Source: Chryseosolibacter sp966080355 (GTDB lineage Bacteria; Bacteroidota; Bacteroidia; Cytophagales; Cyclobacteriaceae). Taken from it: DNA of 16,357 nucleotides. The DNA lies in contig CBHROW010000093.1 in NCBI GenBank assembly GCA_966080355.1, positions 1 to 16,357 of the forward strand. Reading direction: 5' to 3'. Positions 1-6,856 of the stretch are shown here, one piece after another. A program made the translations under genes and the position numbers. How positions within the stretch are numbered: the first letter of the stretch is position 1; every line of letters begins with the position of its first letter. Under the pieces are notes generated by a model that did no database searches, was not told the origin of the DNA, and saw only the letters and a program-made list of their open reading frames with translations.

Positions 1-298
1 CCTGAAGCATACCGGAAGATAGAAATGCAAAATGCAGATGTGGACTCTTTTCCTAAATGCTCCAAAAGGTCGTAGCGTAAACCAAAATTCGAAGATTTTT
101 TCGATTCTAAAATTTCACCGGACAGTAGTGATCCAAAATCTCAAATCAGAAATCTGGCATTAATCTCCAGCGGCTGTTCCACACCACAATGACATTCGTG
201 ATGTACAATGATTCCGTGGAATAATTTCCCAGGCCGCTTTTCCTGCGACTTGGGTATGTTTATGGTAGAAAATTCCCAGAGCATAAAGGAGGATGTAC
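1..298. other. left-edge region without an assignable gene
   Basis: No gene can be supported here. In the first plus-strand frame codons are open from base 1 to a TAG at 73-75 (24 codons), which could be the end of a gene cut by the window edge. On the minus strand a frame is open from about 142 to base 1 but has no ATG start. An ATG at 10-8 on the minus strand could equally start a gene leaving the window. I cannot choose between these. Bases 169-238 hold nested inverted repeats (AGCGGC/GCCGCT outside, TTCCAC/GTGGAA inside) that could fold in the leader of the gene at 299. The word AAATCAGAAATC at 143-154 recurs, inverted, at 15174-15185. Confidence 0.5.
285..292 (+). promoter_or_regulatory. 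strong Shine-Dalgarno sequence deciding the start of the YtxH-like gene
   Basis: AAAGGAGG lies 6 nt before the ATG at 299 and directly abuts the ATG at 293, so 299 is the workable start. Such a complete Shine-Dalgarno is unusual in this window, where most genes have weak or no recognisable sites. Confidence 0.75.
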
Positions 299-514
299 AT
301 GAAAACAAGCTTGATCTTTTTGTTAGGGTTAGGGATGGGAACAGTCCTTGGAATTTTAATTGCGCCCGAGGCCGGTAGAATTACCCGGAGAAAAATACGT
401 GATGAGGCAGATCGAATGATCGACAAAGCATTGGCGAAAAAGCAGCTTCAGGAGCTTCAGGCGGAAATGCCTGATCAAATTGCCGTAGTGAGAACCGAAA
501 GAATAAAAGCTTAA
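299..514 (+). CDS. YtxH domain-containing small membrane protein
   Basis: A 71-residue protein starting MKTSLIFLLG. Residues about 3-22 form one hydrophobic segment rich in small residues (GLGMGTVLGILIAPEAG), followed at once by a basic stretch (RITRRKIRDEADR) and a charged, probably helical tail. This layout, a glycine-rich membrane helix then 'APxxGxxTRxKI', is the signature of the YtxH family (Pfam YtxH). These are single-pass membrane proteins, often stress-induced, whose biochemical role is unknown. The start at 299 is chosen over the in-frame ATG at 293 because of the Shine-Dalgarno at 285-292. The stop is 13 nt before a second membrane-protein gene on the same strand, so the two are probably co-transcribed. 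Confidence 0.8.
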   Translation: MKTSLIFLLGLGMGTVLGILIAPEAGRITRRKIRDEADRMIDKALAKKQLQELQAEMPDQIAVVRTERIKA

Positions 515-527
515 AATAATCTCTGGT

Positions 528-887
528 ATGAGCGAGCTATTTTACAAAGCAGCCGGTGCGGTACTTGCACCTTTTCGCTATGCTGAGCGCGAAGTGAATC
601 ACATGAAGGAAGTAGCCAAAGAAGACCTGCAGTTTTTTTTGGCAAATATGATCAAACTCGTTTCGATGGCGCTGGTCGGCCTGCTGTTTCTACTCTTTCT
701 AAGCATTACCTTAGCAAATTTGCTCAACGCAAAAATGAACAGTCCTTATCTCGGATACGCGATTGTCACAGGATTTTACCTGCTGACTGGGTTGGGGTTA
801 TATATTTGGAAAAAAGTCACCGAGAAGAAGAACGATAAGGAACATCATCACCATGCGGTGAATGTGCAGAAGCCTGCGCACTCATAG
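528..887 (+). CDS. phage holin family-like two-helix membrane protein
   Basis: A 119-residue protein. An amphipathic, charged N-terminal part (1-38) is followed by two predicted membrane helices, about 41-64 (LVSMALVGLLFLLFLSITLA) and 73-94, and a polar tail with a run of four histidines at 106-109. In Bacteroidota proteins of this size and layout are usually annotated 'phage holin family protein' (Holin-X superfamily type) and sit next to YtxH or CsbD-like genes. No phage gene is nearby, so a lytic role is not implied and an envelope-stress role is more likely. It follows the YtxH-like gene by 13 nt. It ends 9 nt before the end of the convergent helicase gene, leaving no room for a separate terminator. 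Family assignment rests on layout and context, not on a clear motif. Confidence 0.6.
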   Translation: MSELFYKAAGAVLAPFRYAEREVNHMKEVAKEDLQFFLANMIKLVSMALVGLLFLLFLSITLANLLNAKMNSPYLGYAIVTGFYLLTGLGLYIWKKVTEKKNDKEHHHHAVNVQKPAHS

Positions 888-896
888 GTTCCATGT

Positions 897-2117
897 TTAT
901 CGTTTCGGTCTGTTGCGTTGTTGCGGCTTGCGTTTGTTGCGGTTGAAGCGACTTGGTTTCTTCTTGAATTCGGTAACGCGCTGTGGTCCTTCTCCGAATT
1001 CTTCCGGCACCGGAGATGCTTCAATCGTTCTTCCGATCAAGCGTTCGATGCGCGCGAATTTCGGCTGGTCTTTGTCATTGACAAATGTGATCGCAACTCC
1101 TGTTTTCTCTGCGCGGGCGGTACGGCCAATACGGTGAACATAGTCTTCCGCATCGTGTGGCGTGTCGTAATTCACTACAAGACCAATTCCTTCAACATCG
1201 ATTCCGCGCGAAAGGATATCAGTTCCAATCAGTATCTGAAGCTGCCGGTTCCGGAATTTCATCAGGATCTGCTCACGCTCGGCTTGCTCGAGATCAGAAT
1301 GAAACGCCTGCGCTGACAGTCCAGCCCGTGATAATTCATAACCCAACTTCTTCACATTCTCTTTTGAATTTGAAAACACAATGATGCTCTTGTGATCATC
1401 TTCCCGCAAGATCTTTTTTAGCAATGGTCCCTTCTGAGTATCGTACACGAAATAGACTTTTTGCTGAATTCCCTCCGCGGGTTTCGATATGGCAATATTT
1501 ACCTCTTTGGGTTTCTTCAAGATTTGACTTGCGAGCGTTCTGATGCGCGGAGGCATCGTAGCGGAAAATAATAGTGTCTGTCTTTGGGTCGGCAGGTTGC
1601 GGATGATCTTGATAATGTCATCATAAAATCCCATGTCGAGCATACGATCGGCTTCGTCAAGCACAAGGTGTTTCAGGTGACTGAAGTCTACACGCCCCGA
1701 AGCGATCAGTGCAATAAGGCGCCCCGGAGTTGCGATAATGATATCAGCTCCCTGCTCCATGGCTTTCATTTGCTGATCCCATGTCGCGCCATCGTTTCCT
1801 CCATAGACAGGAATAGAACTCACGCCAAGGAAATATGCAAACCCCTCCACCTGTTGGTCGATCTGCATGGCAAGTTCGCGTGTCGGAGCAATGACCAATG
1901 TGTTCAAATGACGGTGATCCGTGTGAATGATCTTATTCAGGATAGGAAGAATGTAAGCTGCGGTCTTGCCGGTTCCAGTTTGCGCGCAGGCGATAATGTC
2001 TTCGTTGTTAAGAATAACCGGTATGGTTTGCTCTTGTACCGGAGTGGGCTTGGTGTAACCCATGGCATCGAGACCATCAACAAGACGGGAGTCGAAAGTA
2101 AAATCGTGAAAAGTCAA
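897..2117 (-). CDS. DEAD-box ATP-dependent RNA helicase, RhlE-like
   Basis: A 406-residue superfamily 2 RNA helicase that unwinds RNA in ribosome assembly or mRNA decay. All core motifs are visible: the Q motif with Q28 (GYTKPTPVQEQTIP), motif I AQTGTGKT 45-52, Ia PTREL 79-83, Ib TPGRL 130-134, motif II DEAD 154-157, motif III SAT 185-187, IV IVFSN 246-250, V GTDILSRGID 298-307, and VI HRIGRTAR 328-335. After residue about 385 comes a disordered basic tail rich in K, R, N and Q, typical of RhlE-type helicases and probably used for RNA binding. The start is TTG: an in-frame TAA lies seven codons upstream, and the N-terminus MTFHDFTFDS matches the usual 'F.dF.f...l..gi...Gy' family opening, whereas the first internal ATG (residue 19) would cut into the Q-motif region. 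It is set apart from the upstream operon by a 108-bp spacer. Confidence 0.95.
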   Translation of the reverse strand: MTFHDFTFDSRLVDGLDAMGYTKPTPVQEQTIPVILNNEDIIACAQTGTGKTAAYILPILNKIIHTDHRHLNTLVIAPTRELAMQIDQQVEGFAYFLGVSSIPVYGGNDGATWDQQMKAMEQGADIIIATPGRLIALIASGRVDFSHLKHLVLDEADRMLDMGFYDDIIKIIRNLPTQRQTLLFSATMPPRIRTLASQILKKPKEVNIAISKPAEGIQQKVYFVYDTQKGPLLKKILREDDHKSIIVFSNSKENVKKLGYELSRAGLSAQAFHSDLEQAEREQILMKFRNRQLQILIGTDILSRGIDVEGIGLVVNYDTPHDAEDYVHRIGRTARAEKTGVAITFVNDKDQPKFARIERLIGRTIEASPVPEEFGEGPQRVTEFKKKPSRFNRNKRKPQQRNRPKR

Positions 2118-2197
2118 CTGAGATAAATTTGATGTTTACGTGCCGGGGAAAGCGATTTAAAAAAGTCCCGGGTGCCTATAGCATTTATTTTAAAGAA

Positions 2198-2205
2198 CAA
2201 AAATA
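2198..2205 (-). promoter_or_regulatory. candidate Bacteroidota -7 box for the helicase gene
   Basis: Read on the minus strand the sequence is TATTTTTG, which fits the Bacteroidota primary-sigma -7 consensus TAnnTTTG. A TTTA about 21 nt upstream could serve as an imperfect -33 element, overlapping the SDR stop codon. The predicted transcript would have a leader of roughly 70 nt containing a GC-rich stretch (2140-2176). The spacer is AT-rich, so chance occurrence is possible. Confidence 0.35.
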
Positions 2206-2225
2206 CGAACAAATAGTTTAAAGCC

Positions 2226-3044
2226 CTAAACGCCACCGAATGCGTTAAATCCGCCATCTACAGGCACCGTAACCCCGGTAACAAATTTGGCTGCATCTGA
2301 GCACAGCCAGATCAACGTGCCGACCAATTCTTCAGGTTCTCCAAAACGACCGAATGGTGTGCTTCGAATGGCTGATTCGCCCCGAGGCGTGTAGCCGCCT
2401 TCGGGCTTGGTCAACAAATTCCTGTTTTGTTCGGTAATAAAGAATCCTGGCGCAATCCCATTTACACGAATTCCTTCTCCAAATTTTTTCGCCATCTCGA
2501 TCGCCAGCCACTCCGTAAAATTCATCACGGCAGCTTTTGCGGCAGAGTATCCAACTACGCGCGTCAGAGACCGGAAGGAAGACATCGAAGCGATATTGAT
2601 GATCACACCTTTTTTCTTCGCAGTCATGTCAGGCGCAAATATTTTGGTTGGCAATACCGTTCCGGTCAGATTCAGGTCCACAACTTTTTCAAATTCGGGG
2701 ATTGCCAGGTCAAAGAAATTTTTTTCAGGTGGAATAACTGCGCCTGGCAAGTTCCCACCCGCAGCATTGACAAGAATATCGATGGTTCCGAATTTTTTCT
2801 TCACCTCATCACGTGCGGCAATCAATGATTGCTCATCCAGAACATCAGCTCCAACAAAATGGCCCTGGCCTCCTGCCGCTCTGATTTCTCCAACCACCTT
2901 CTCTCCCGCTTCCCGCCTTCTGCCAAGTATCACAACCTTTACTCCGGCATCTGCAAGGCCCTTCGTCATCACACTTCCAAGAACGCCCGTGCCTCCGGTG
3001 ACAACGGCAACGCGGTCAGAAATATCAAATAGCTTTGAGACCAT
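2226..3044 (-). CDS. SDR family oxidoreductase, D-mannonate oxidoreductase-like
   Basis: A 272-residue short-chain dehydrogenase/reductase, cytoplasmic and NAD(P)-dependent. The N-terminal nucleotide motif is TGGTGVLG (16-23), the variant with VLG at the end that is typical of the UxuB/YjmF-type D-mannonate oxidoreductase (fructuronate reductase) group rather than the classical TGxxxGxG. Also visible are NAAG (93-96), N125, S153 and the catalytic pair Y166/K170 in YSAAK, plus the C-terminal VPVDGGF (260-266). It is the last gene of the five-gene run, starting 6 nt after the stop of the DUF6807 gene. In that setting it may reduce a keto-sugar or keto-aldonate released by the upstream enzymes. 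The fructuronate substrate is a family guess; no uxuA or uxaC lies in the window. Confidence 0.88.
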   Translation of the reverse strand: MVSKLFDISDRVAVVTGGTGVLGSVMTKGLADAGVKVVILGRRREAGEKVVGEIRAAGGQGHFVGADVLDEQSLIAARDEVKKKFGTIDILVNAAGGNLPGAVIPPEKNFFDLAIPEFEKVVDLNLTGTVLPTKIFAPDMTAKKKGVIINIASMSSFRSLTRVVGYSAAKAAVMNFTEWLAIEMAKKFGEGIRVNGIAPGFFITEQNRNLLTKPEGGYTPRGESAIRSTPFGRFGEPEELVGTLIWLCSDAAKFVTGVTVPVDGGFNAFGGV

Positions 3045-3050
3045 ATATTC

Positions 3051-4082
3051 TCATTTTACAAAAAACGTGTCTTTGAGTGTTTCCATGTCATCATCCCCGA
3101 AATTCTCGCCTTCGTGTATAACAATGCGATACTTGAATGTGAGTTTGTCACCACGCTTCATTCTCAAATTCAATTCTTGTCTACCATTGCTGAATACCTT
3201 TTGACCTAAGGGATTCGCAGCGAAAAGTCCGTAGCCGCGCGCATGCCAATAGGTGGGGTGTCCGATATTGTCACGATGATCGATGATCCCGATTGTAATC
3301 GTGTTATTGTCTTTTTGTCCGGTGATATAGGTCCATTCCGAACGCTTGCCCCATGTCGAGTCGCCCGCAAGTCCTTCTTTATTGTGATACATTCCTGTTA
3401 CACCGTCATTGTTGATCCGGGCCGGCCCATGGATCTTTCGATCGATTCCAATAAATTGATCTTGTTGTGAAGAAGGCATTTCAAGTTCACGCGCCAACCT
3501 CATCCCCAACAATCCATCTTTCACATCCCTGAATTCCACATCCATCAATGCAGACCACATCGCAGTCCGGTCGATGATGAATGTTGTCCCGGAAATCTCA
3601 AAATTGAAAATTGTAGTTTCTTCGAGCTGAACTTTCCCCGAGTGGTCTACCCACTGACTGAGCGTTTTTAGTGAAGATGTTTTTTCCCCAGCCTCGTGCT
3701 CGAGTATCCGCACATTTTTTATCGAGCCGTAGTTGGATTTGCGCTCGGGCGGAATTGCAAAACTATTGTTCCAAAAGTCAATACCATTCACGCTTTCATA
3801 CGCCATCCAAAGTCCGACCTGGTGAGGATGATCTGCTCGCTCTCCCTGCCGGGGAATGATCGGATACCCGCGCGTGACGGTAATGCCGGAAATAGTTTTG
3901 ATGGGAAAAAGTACCGGCTTCTCGGTAGAATCAAAATAACAATATGATGTCAGTAGCTTGTCATTGTATCTGACCTCAACCTTGAGCTGACTTGGAAGTT
4001 CGACAATTGAAAATCCTTTTTTTTGAGCGCAAGCAATTACTGTCGATAATAAAACAAGCGCGAAAAGTAATTTGCCCCGCAT
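3051..4082 (-). CDS. DUF6807 ('PmoA family') lipoprotein
   Basis: A 343-residue protein with a lipoprotein-type signal peptide: basic MRGK, a hydrophobic stretch, and lipobox VIAC with C18. The mature part contains the family's conserved block 'KPVLFPIKTISG...TRGYPIIPRQGERADHPHQVGLW' (about residues 55-92), read here as the His-containing core, and FWNNS near 103. The family is often labelled 'methane oxygenase PmoA', but it has none of the membrane-spanning structure of particulate methane monooxygenase, so that name should not be taken literally. In Bacteroidota it recurs beside Gfo/Idh/MocA and DUF1080 genes, which suggests a periplasmic or surface role in carbohydrate breakdown. Its ATG shares one base with the TAA of the upstream oxidoreductase gene (TAATG on the minus strand), implying translational coupling. 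Biochemical activity is unknown. Confidence 0.87.
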   Translation of the reverse strand: MRGKLLFALVLLSTVIACAQKKGFSIVELPSQLKVEVRYNDKLLTSYCYFDSTEKPVLFPIKTISGITVTRGYPIIPRQGERADHPHQVGLWMAYESVNGIDFWNNSFAIPPERKSNYGSIKNVRILEHEAGEKTSSLKTLSQWVDHSGKVQLEETTIFNFEISGTTFIIDRTAMWSALMDVEFRDVKDGLLGMRLARELEMPSSQQDQFIGIDRKIHGPARINNDGVTGMYHNKEGLAGDSTWGKRSEWTYITGQKDNNTITIGIIDHRDNIGHPTYWHARGYGLFAANPLGQKVFSNGRQELNLRMKRGDKLTFKYRIVIHEGENFGDDDMETLKDTFFVK

Positions 4083-5440
4083 TAATATTTGAATGGCTTA
4101 CCGTTGGCGATCACTTCCTGATTTTTTTCATCGAACGTGACTTTGGTTCCCGTACGCGCTGCGGCATTAGTCATGATGCATGCAATGGCGTGGGCATAAC
4201 CCGCTTCGGCCGGGGCGTTTGTCTGCTTTTTATCGCGGATGCACTCCATCCAGTTCTTCATATGATTGATGGTGGTGATGTCGCCACCGGTATTTGCCGA
4301 TGCCACTGTTTTCACAGAGAGGTCTGCGAGATTGAGATTCGGCAAGAGATTGGCTGACATATTCATCGCTTTCGCATGATTCTCGGTCAGGCCTCCGGTA
4401 GGCGAAACCGTGTTTGTATTGAGGTTGAGCTCTCCACCGTTTGAATAGTAGATCTCCTTCGGGTTCTCATCGCCATTGTGCATGCGTGATTGGAACGTCA
4501 CCTGGAAACCTTCGTCTCTTTTGCCTTCAGGTCCATAGTCAAACACGGCTGTCATGGTATCCCAGTTCTTGCGTCCATCTTTCCACATATAGACGCCACC
4601 GTTCGCGACAACGCTGCGCGGATGTTTGAGTCCGGTAAACCAGTGTACCGTGTCGATCTGGTGACTCATCCATTGTCCTGGCAACCCTGATGAATACGGC
4701 CAGAACAAACGATACTCAAGATGCTTCCGTGGATCGAATTTCTCAAACGGTCTGTTGATGAGAAATCTTTTCCAGTCGGTGTCTTCTTCTTTCATCAACG
4801 CCACCAGCTGGGGTCTTCTCCATCGGCCAGGTTGGTTCACATTCCAGACAAGCTCAACCATAGTCACGGCACCGAATTTTCCGCTCTTGACAAATTCCGC
4901 TGCCGCGTGATAATTTTCTCCACTGCGTCTTTGCGAGCCGATCTGGACGATCTTACCCGACTCCTTTATTGCAGCCAGTGCCGCACGATTATCTTCCATC
5001 GTTTCGGCAAAAGGCTTTTCTATGTAAGCATCACATCCGGCTTTCACGGCTTCAATGGCGTGGCGCGCATGCTGAAAGTCGGCCGTGCTGATGATAACGG
5101 CATCAACAGACTTTGAGTCATACAATTCTTCGTTGTTACGATACGCTTTCACATCATGCCCGAGCGTAGCAGCGAGGTGAGCCTGGCCCTCTTCCCTGCG
5201 GATCTTCCAGATGTCAGAAACACCTACAATATCAAAATTGTAGTTTGCATAATTCACGAGGTAAGCCGGAAGAAGCGAGTTTCGAAACCGATCGGAAAAA
5301 CCCACAACGCCCACATGGATCTTGTCGTTCGCTCCCAAAATTCTGCCGTAACTTTTTGCCGAGAAGCCTAATGATCCCAGGTACAAACCTGCAGTTGTCA
5401 TCGCTGACTGTTTCAGAAAATCGCGTCTTGATTTTTTCAT
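4082..5440 (-). CDS. Tat-exported Gfo/Idh/MocA family oxidoreductase
   Basis: A 452-residue secreted dehydrogenase. The N-terminus MKKSRRDFLKQS carries a twin-arginine motif (SRRDFLK, 4-10) followed by a hydrophobic region, so it is exported folded, presumably with bound NAD(P). The Rossmann part covers about 40-165 and includes the EKPF motif (141-144). The C-terminal domain includes MSHQIDTVHWFTG (258-270). The start at 5440 is chosen because it gives the Tat signal; the open frame runs 57 codons further upstream, but that stretch overlaps the DUF1080 gene. The nucleotide-binding loop is VGVVGFSDRF (43-52), lacking the second and third glycines of GxGxxG. It begins 25 nt after the DUF1080 gene and overlaps the DUF6807 gene by one base. 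Related proteins oxidise the C3 hydroxyl of glycosides or inositols; the substrate here is inferred, not shown. Confidence 0.92.
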   Translation of the reverse strand: MKKSRRDFLKQSAMTTAGLYLGSLGFSAKSYGRILGANDKIHVGVVGFSDRFRNSLLPAYLVNYANYNFDIVGVSDIWKIRREEGQAHLAATLGHDVKAYRNNEELYDSKSVDAVIISTADFQHARHAIEAVKAGCDAYIEKPFAETMEDNRAALAAIKESGKIVQIGSQRRSGENYHAAAEFVKSGKFGAVTMVELVWNVNQPGRWRRPQLVALMKEEDTDWKRFLINRPFEKFDPRKHLEYRLFWPYSSGLPGQWMSHQIDTVHWFTGLKHPRSVVANGGVYMWKDGRKNWDTMTAVFDYGPEGKRDEGFQVTFQSRMHNGDENPKEIYYSNGGELNLNTNTVSPTGGLTENHAKAMNMSANLLPNLNLADLSVKTVASANTGGDITTINHMKNWMECIRDKKQTNAPAEAGYAHAIACIMTNAAARTGTKVTFDEKNQEVIANGKPFKY

Positions 5441-5465
5441 GATCGAATAATGTTTTGATGAACAC

Positions 5466-6821
5466 CTATTTGAGTTCGCGTATGCGGATACTGCGAAAAG
5501 AAACCGCGTCTCCGTGATCTTGCAACAGGATATGGCCTTTGTCTGCGAGACCAAATTTTCCCCACTGCTGATATTTGCTTCGCGCAACCAACGCATCGTA
5601 GATCGGCCCACCGCGGTGATACTCTACGACCTTATAACCATTGAGCCAATGTTCGACCCGGTTGTCCGGATAAACAACGATGCGACCCCAGTTCCATTCC
5701 CCTATTTTACGCTGGCCTCGTGCAATCTTTAATGAGGGAATCAAATCGTACAGTGACGCAAGCGTTCGATTACCGACCACACCTGCTTTCGCATCGGGAT
5801 GAACTGCGTCATCAAGGATCTGGTATTCAAGCCCTATGGCTGAGCCTGCAGTTTTCTCTTTTTCAGTCACAAAATATTTTACTCCGCTGTTTGCACCTTC
5901 ACTGAGTTTGAAGTCAAATTGAAGATCGAACGCTGAAAATTCCTGATCGGTGACAATGTCTCCTCCGTTTTGTGCTTCAGCTCCGGCTGACTTCACAACG
6001 GATATCACGCCATCCGCAATGTTCCATCCCTTGTCAGGAAAAGACTCCTTTCCCGCTCCGCGCCAGCCTTGTGTCGTCTTGCCATCCCATAGGAGGCGAA
6101 CGCCCTGTTTACGCTCCTGGGCTGATACTGAGTTGGGAACGAGATTGACAACGAAGATCGAATCCAACGGAGACGGTTTCAAATTTTCAGTTTGAATGCG
6201 GATCTTCCTCCACCGAATTTGCTTCCCAACCTCTTCAGGCTTGCTGACCGAATGCACTTGCAAAGCAATAAATCCTTTTGGTGTCAGGTTATCGACCACA
6301 TGGCCGGTAGGCATACCGTTGACCCAGGTTCTGAGCACATCGCCAATGCACTCGATCCGGCATTTATTCCAGTCACTTTTTTTATACGCGGTTTTCGCAG
6401 CAGGATTGTATTCTAAAGGGTAAAGCCAGTCTCTCCGGGCTTCATCGTATATCCCACCGGTCCAGGCGCGAGGCGAGGGATCGATCTCCATTTGATAACC
6501 ATGAACGCGTCCATTCTGATAATCCTGTTTGCTTTCACTTCGGAATTGAATTCCCGAGTTCATCTCGTCATCGAGCCTGAACTCCAGCTCGAGAATAAAA
6601 TCACCGTATTCTGACTGCGTAACGAGAAAAGAATTGGGTTGATCGGCAACCGTGGTTCCTACAATTTCGCCATTCTTCACTACATAGCTAGCCTGGCCAT
6701 TGAGTTGCTTCCATCCCGTCAGGTCTTTGCCATTGAACAGGTTTTGCCATTTTTCCTGTGCGTTGACAAAAAATCCAAGCGCACAAAAGCTCACGACCAG
6801 AAGAAAACTTTTTCGATTCAT
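5466..6821 (-). CDS. secreted tandem DUF1080 (3-keto-disaccharide hydrolase) protein
   Basis: A 451-residue protein with a signal peptide (MNRKSFLLVVSFCALGFFVNAQ) and two copies of the DUF1080 fold, Pfam '3-keto-disaccharide hydrolase' (PF06439). Copy 1 spans about 25-210, copy 2 about 242-450. Matching landmarks are LFNGKDLTGW (28-37) and LWDGKTTQGW (244-253), MNSGIQFR (87-94) and ANSGVKYF (310-317), GYQMEID (108-114) and GLEYQIL (330-336), and WVNG (166-169) and WLNG (392-395). Both copies look intact but have diverged strongly, as expected if they act on different substrates or steps. Known members cleave 3-keto glycosides made by a dehydrogenase, which fits the Gfo/Idh/MocA gene immediately downstream. 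It starts 35 nt after the IolW-like gene. Most single-domain relatives are about 200-280 residues, so this is a double-length form. Confidence 0.92.
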   Translation of the reverse strand: MNRKSFLLVVSFCALGFFVNAQEKWQNLFNGKDLTGWKQLNGQASYVVKNGEIVGTTVADQPNSFLVTQSEYGDFILELEFRLDDEMNSGIQFRSESKQDYQNGRVHGYQMEIDPSPRAWTGGIYDEARRDWLYPLEYNPAAKTAYKKSDWNKCRIECIGDVLRTWVNGMPTGHVVDNLTPKGFIALQVHSVSKPEEVGKQIRWRKIRIQTENLKPSPLDSIFVVNLVPNSVSAQERKQGVRLLWDGKTTQGWRGAGKESFPDKGWNIADGVISVVKSAGAEAQNGGDIVTDQEFSAFDLQFDFKLSEGANSGVKYFVTEKEKTAGSAIGLEYQILDDAVHPDAKAGVVGNRTLASLYDLIPSLKIARGQRKIGEWNWGRIVVYPDNRVEHWLNGYKVVEYHRGGPIYDALVARSKYQQWGKFGLADKGHILLQDHGDAVSFRSIRIRELK

Positions 6822-6856
6822 GTGATGGAGTGGATATGACTGAGGAAATATAAAAA

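Noticed and set aside
160..426. Minus-strand frame of 88 codons over the YtxH-like gene
   Set aside because: It lies opposite a better-supported gene with a strong Shine-Dalgarno and shows no recognisable motif.
528..887. Prophage remnant suggested by the holin-like protein
   Set aside because: No other phage gene, integrase or attachment site is present; this family is often chromosomal and unrelated to lysis.
2140..2176. Riboswitch or attenuator in the helicase leader
   Set aside because: The GC-rich words (GTGCCGGGG, CCCGGGTGCC) pair only poorly with each other and match no riboswitch I know; they look more like the repeat words seen at 13012-13021.
2407..3204. Plus-strand frame of 265 codons opposite the SDR and DUF6807 genes
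   Set aside because: The minus-strand genes have complete family motifs; the plus frame is a compositional shadow rich in Ser, Phe and Thr.
4082..5611. Longer version of the Tat oxidoreductase starting at 5611
   Set aside because: The extra 57 codons overlap the DUF1080 gene and have no family match; the start at 5440 gives a textbook Tat signal peptide.
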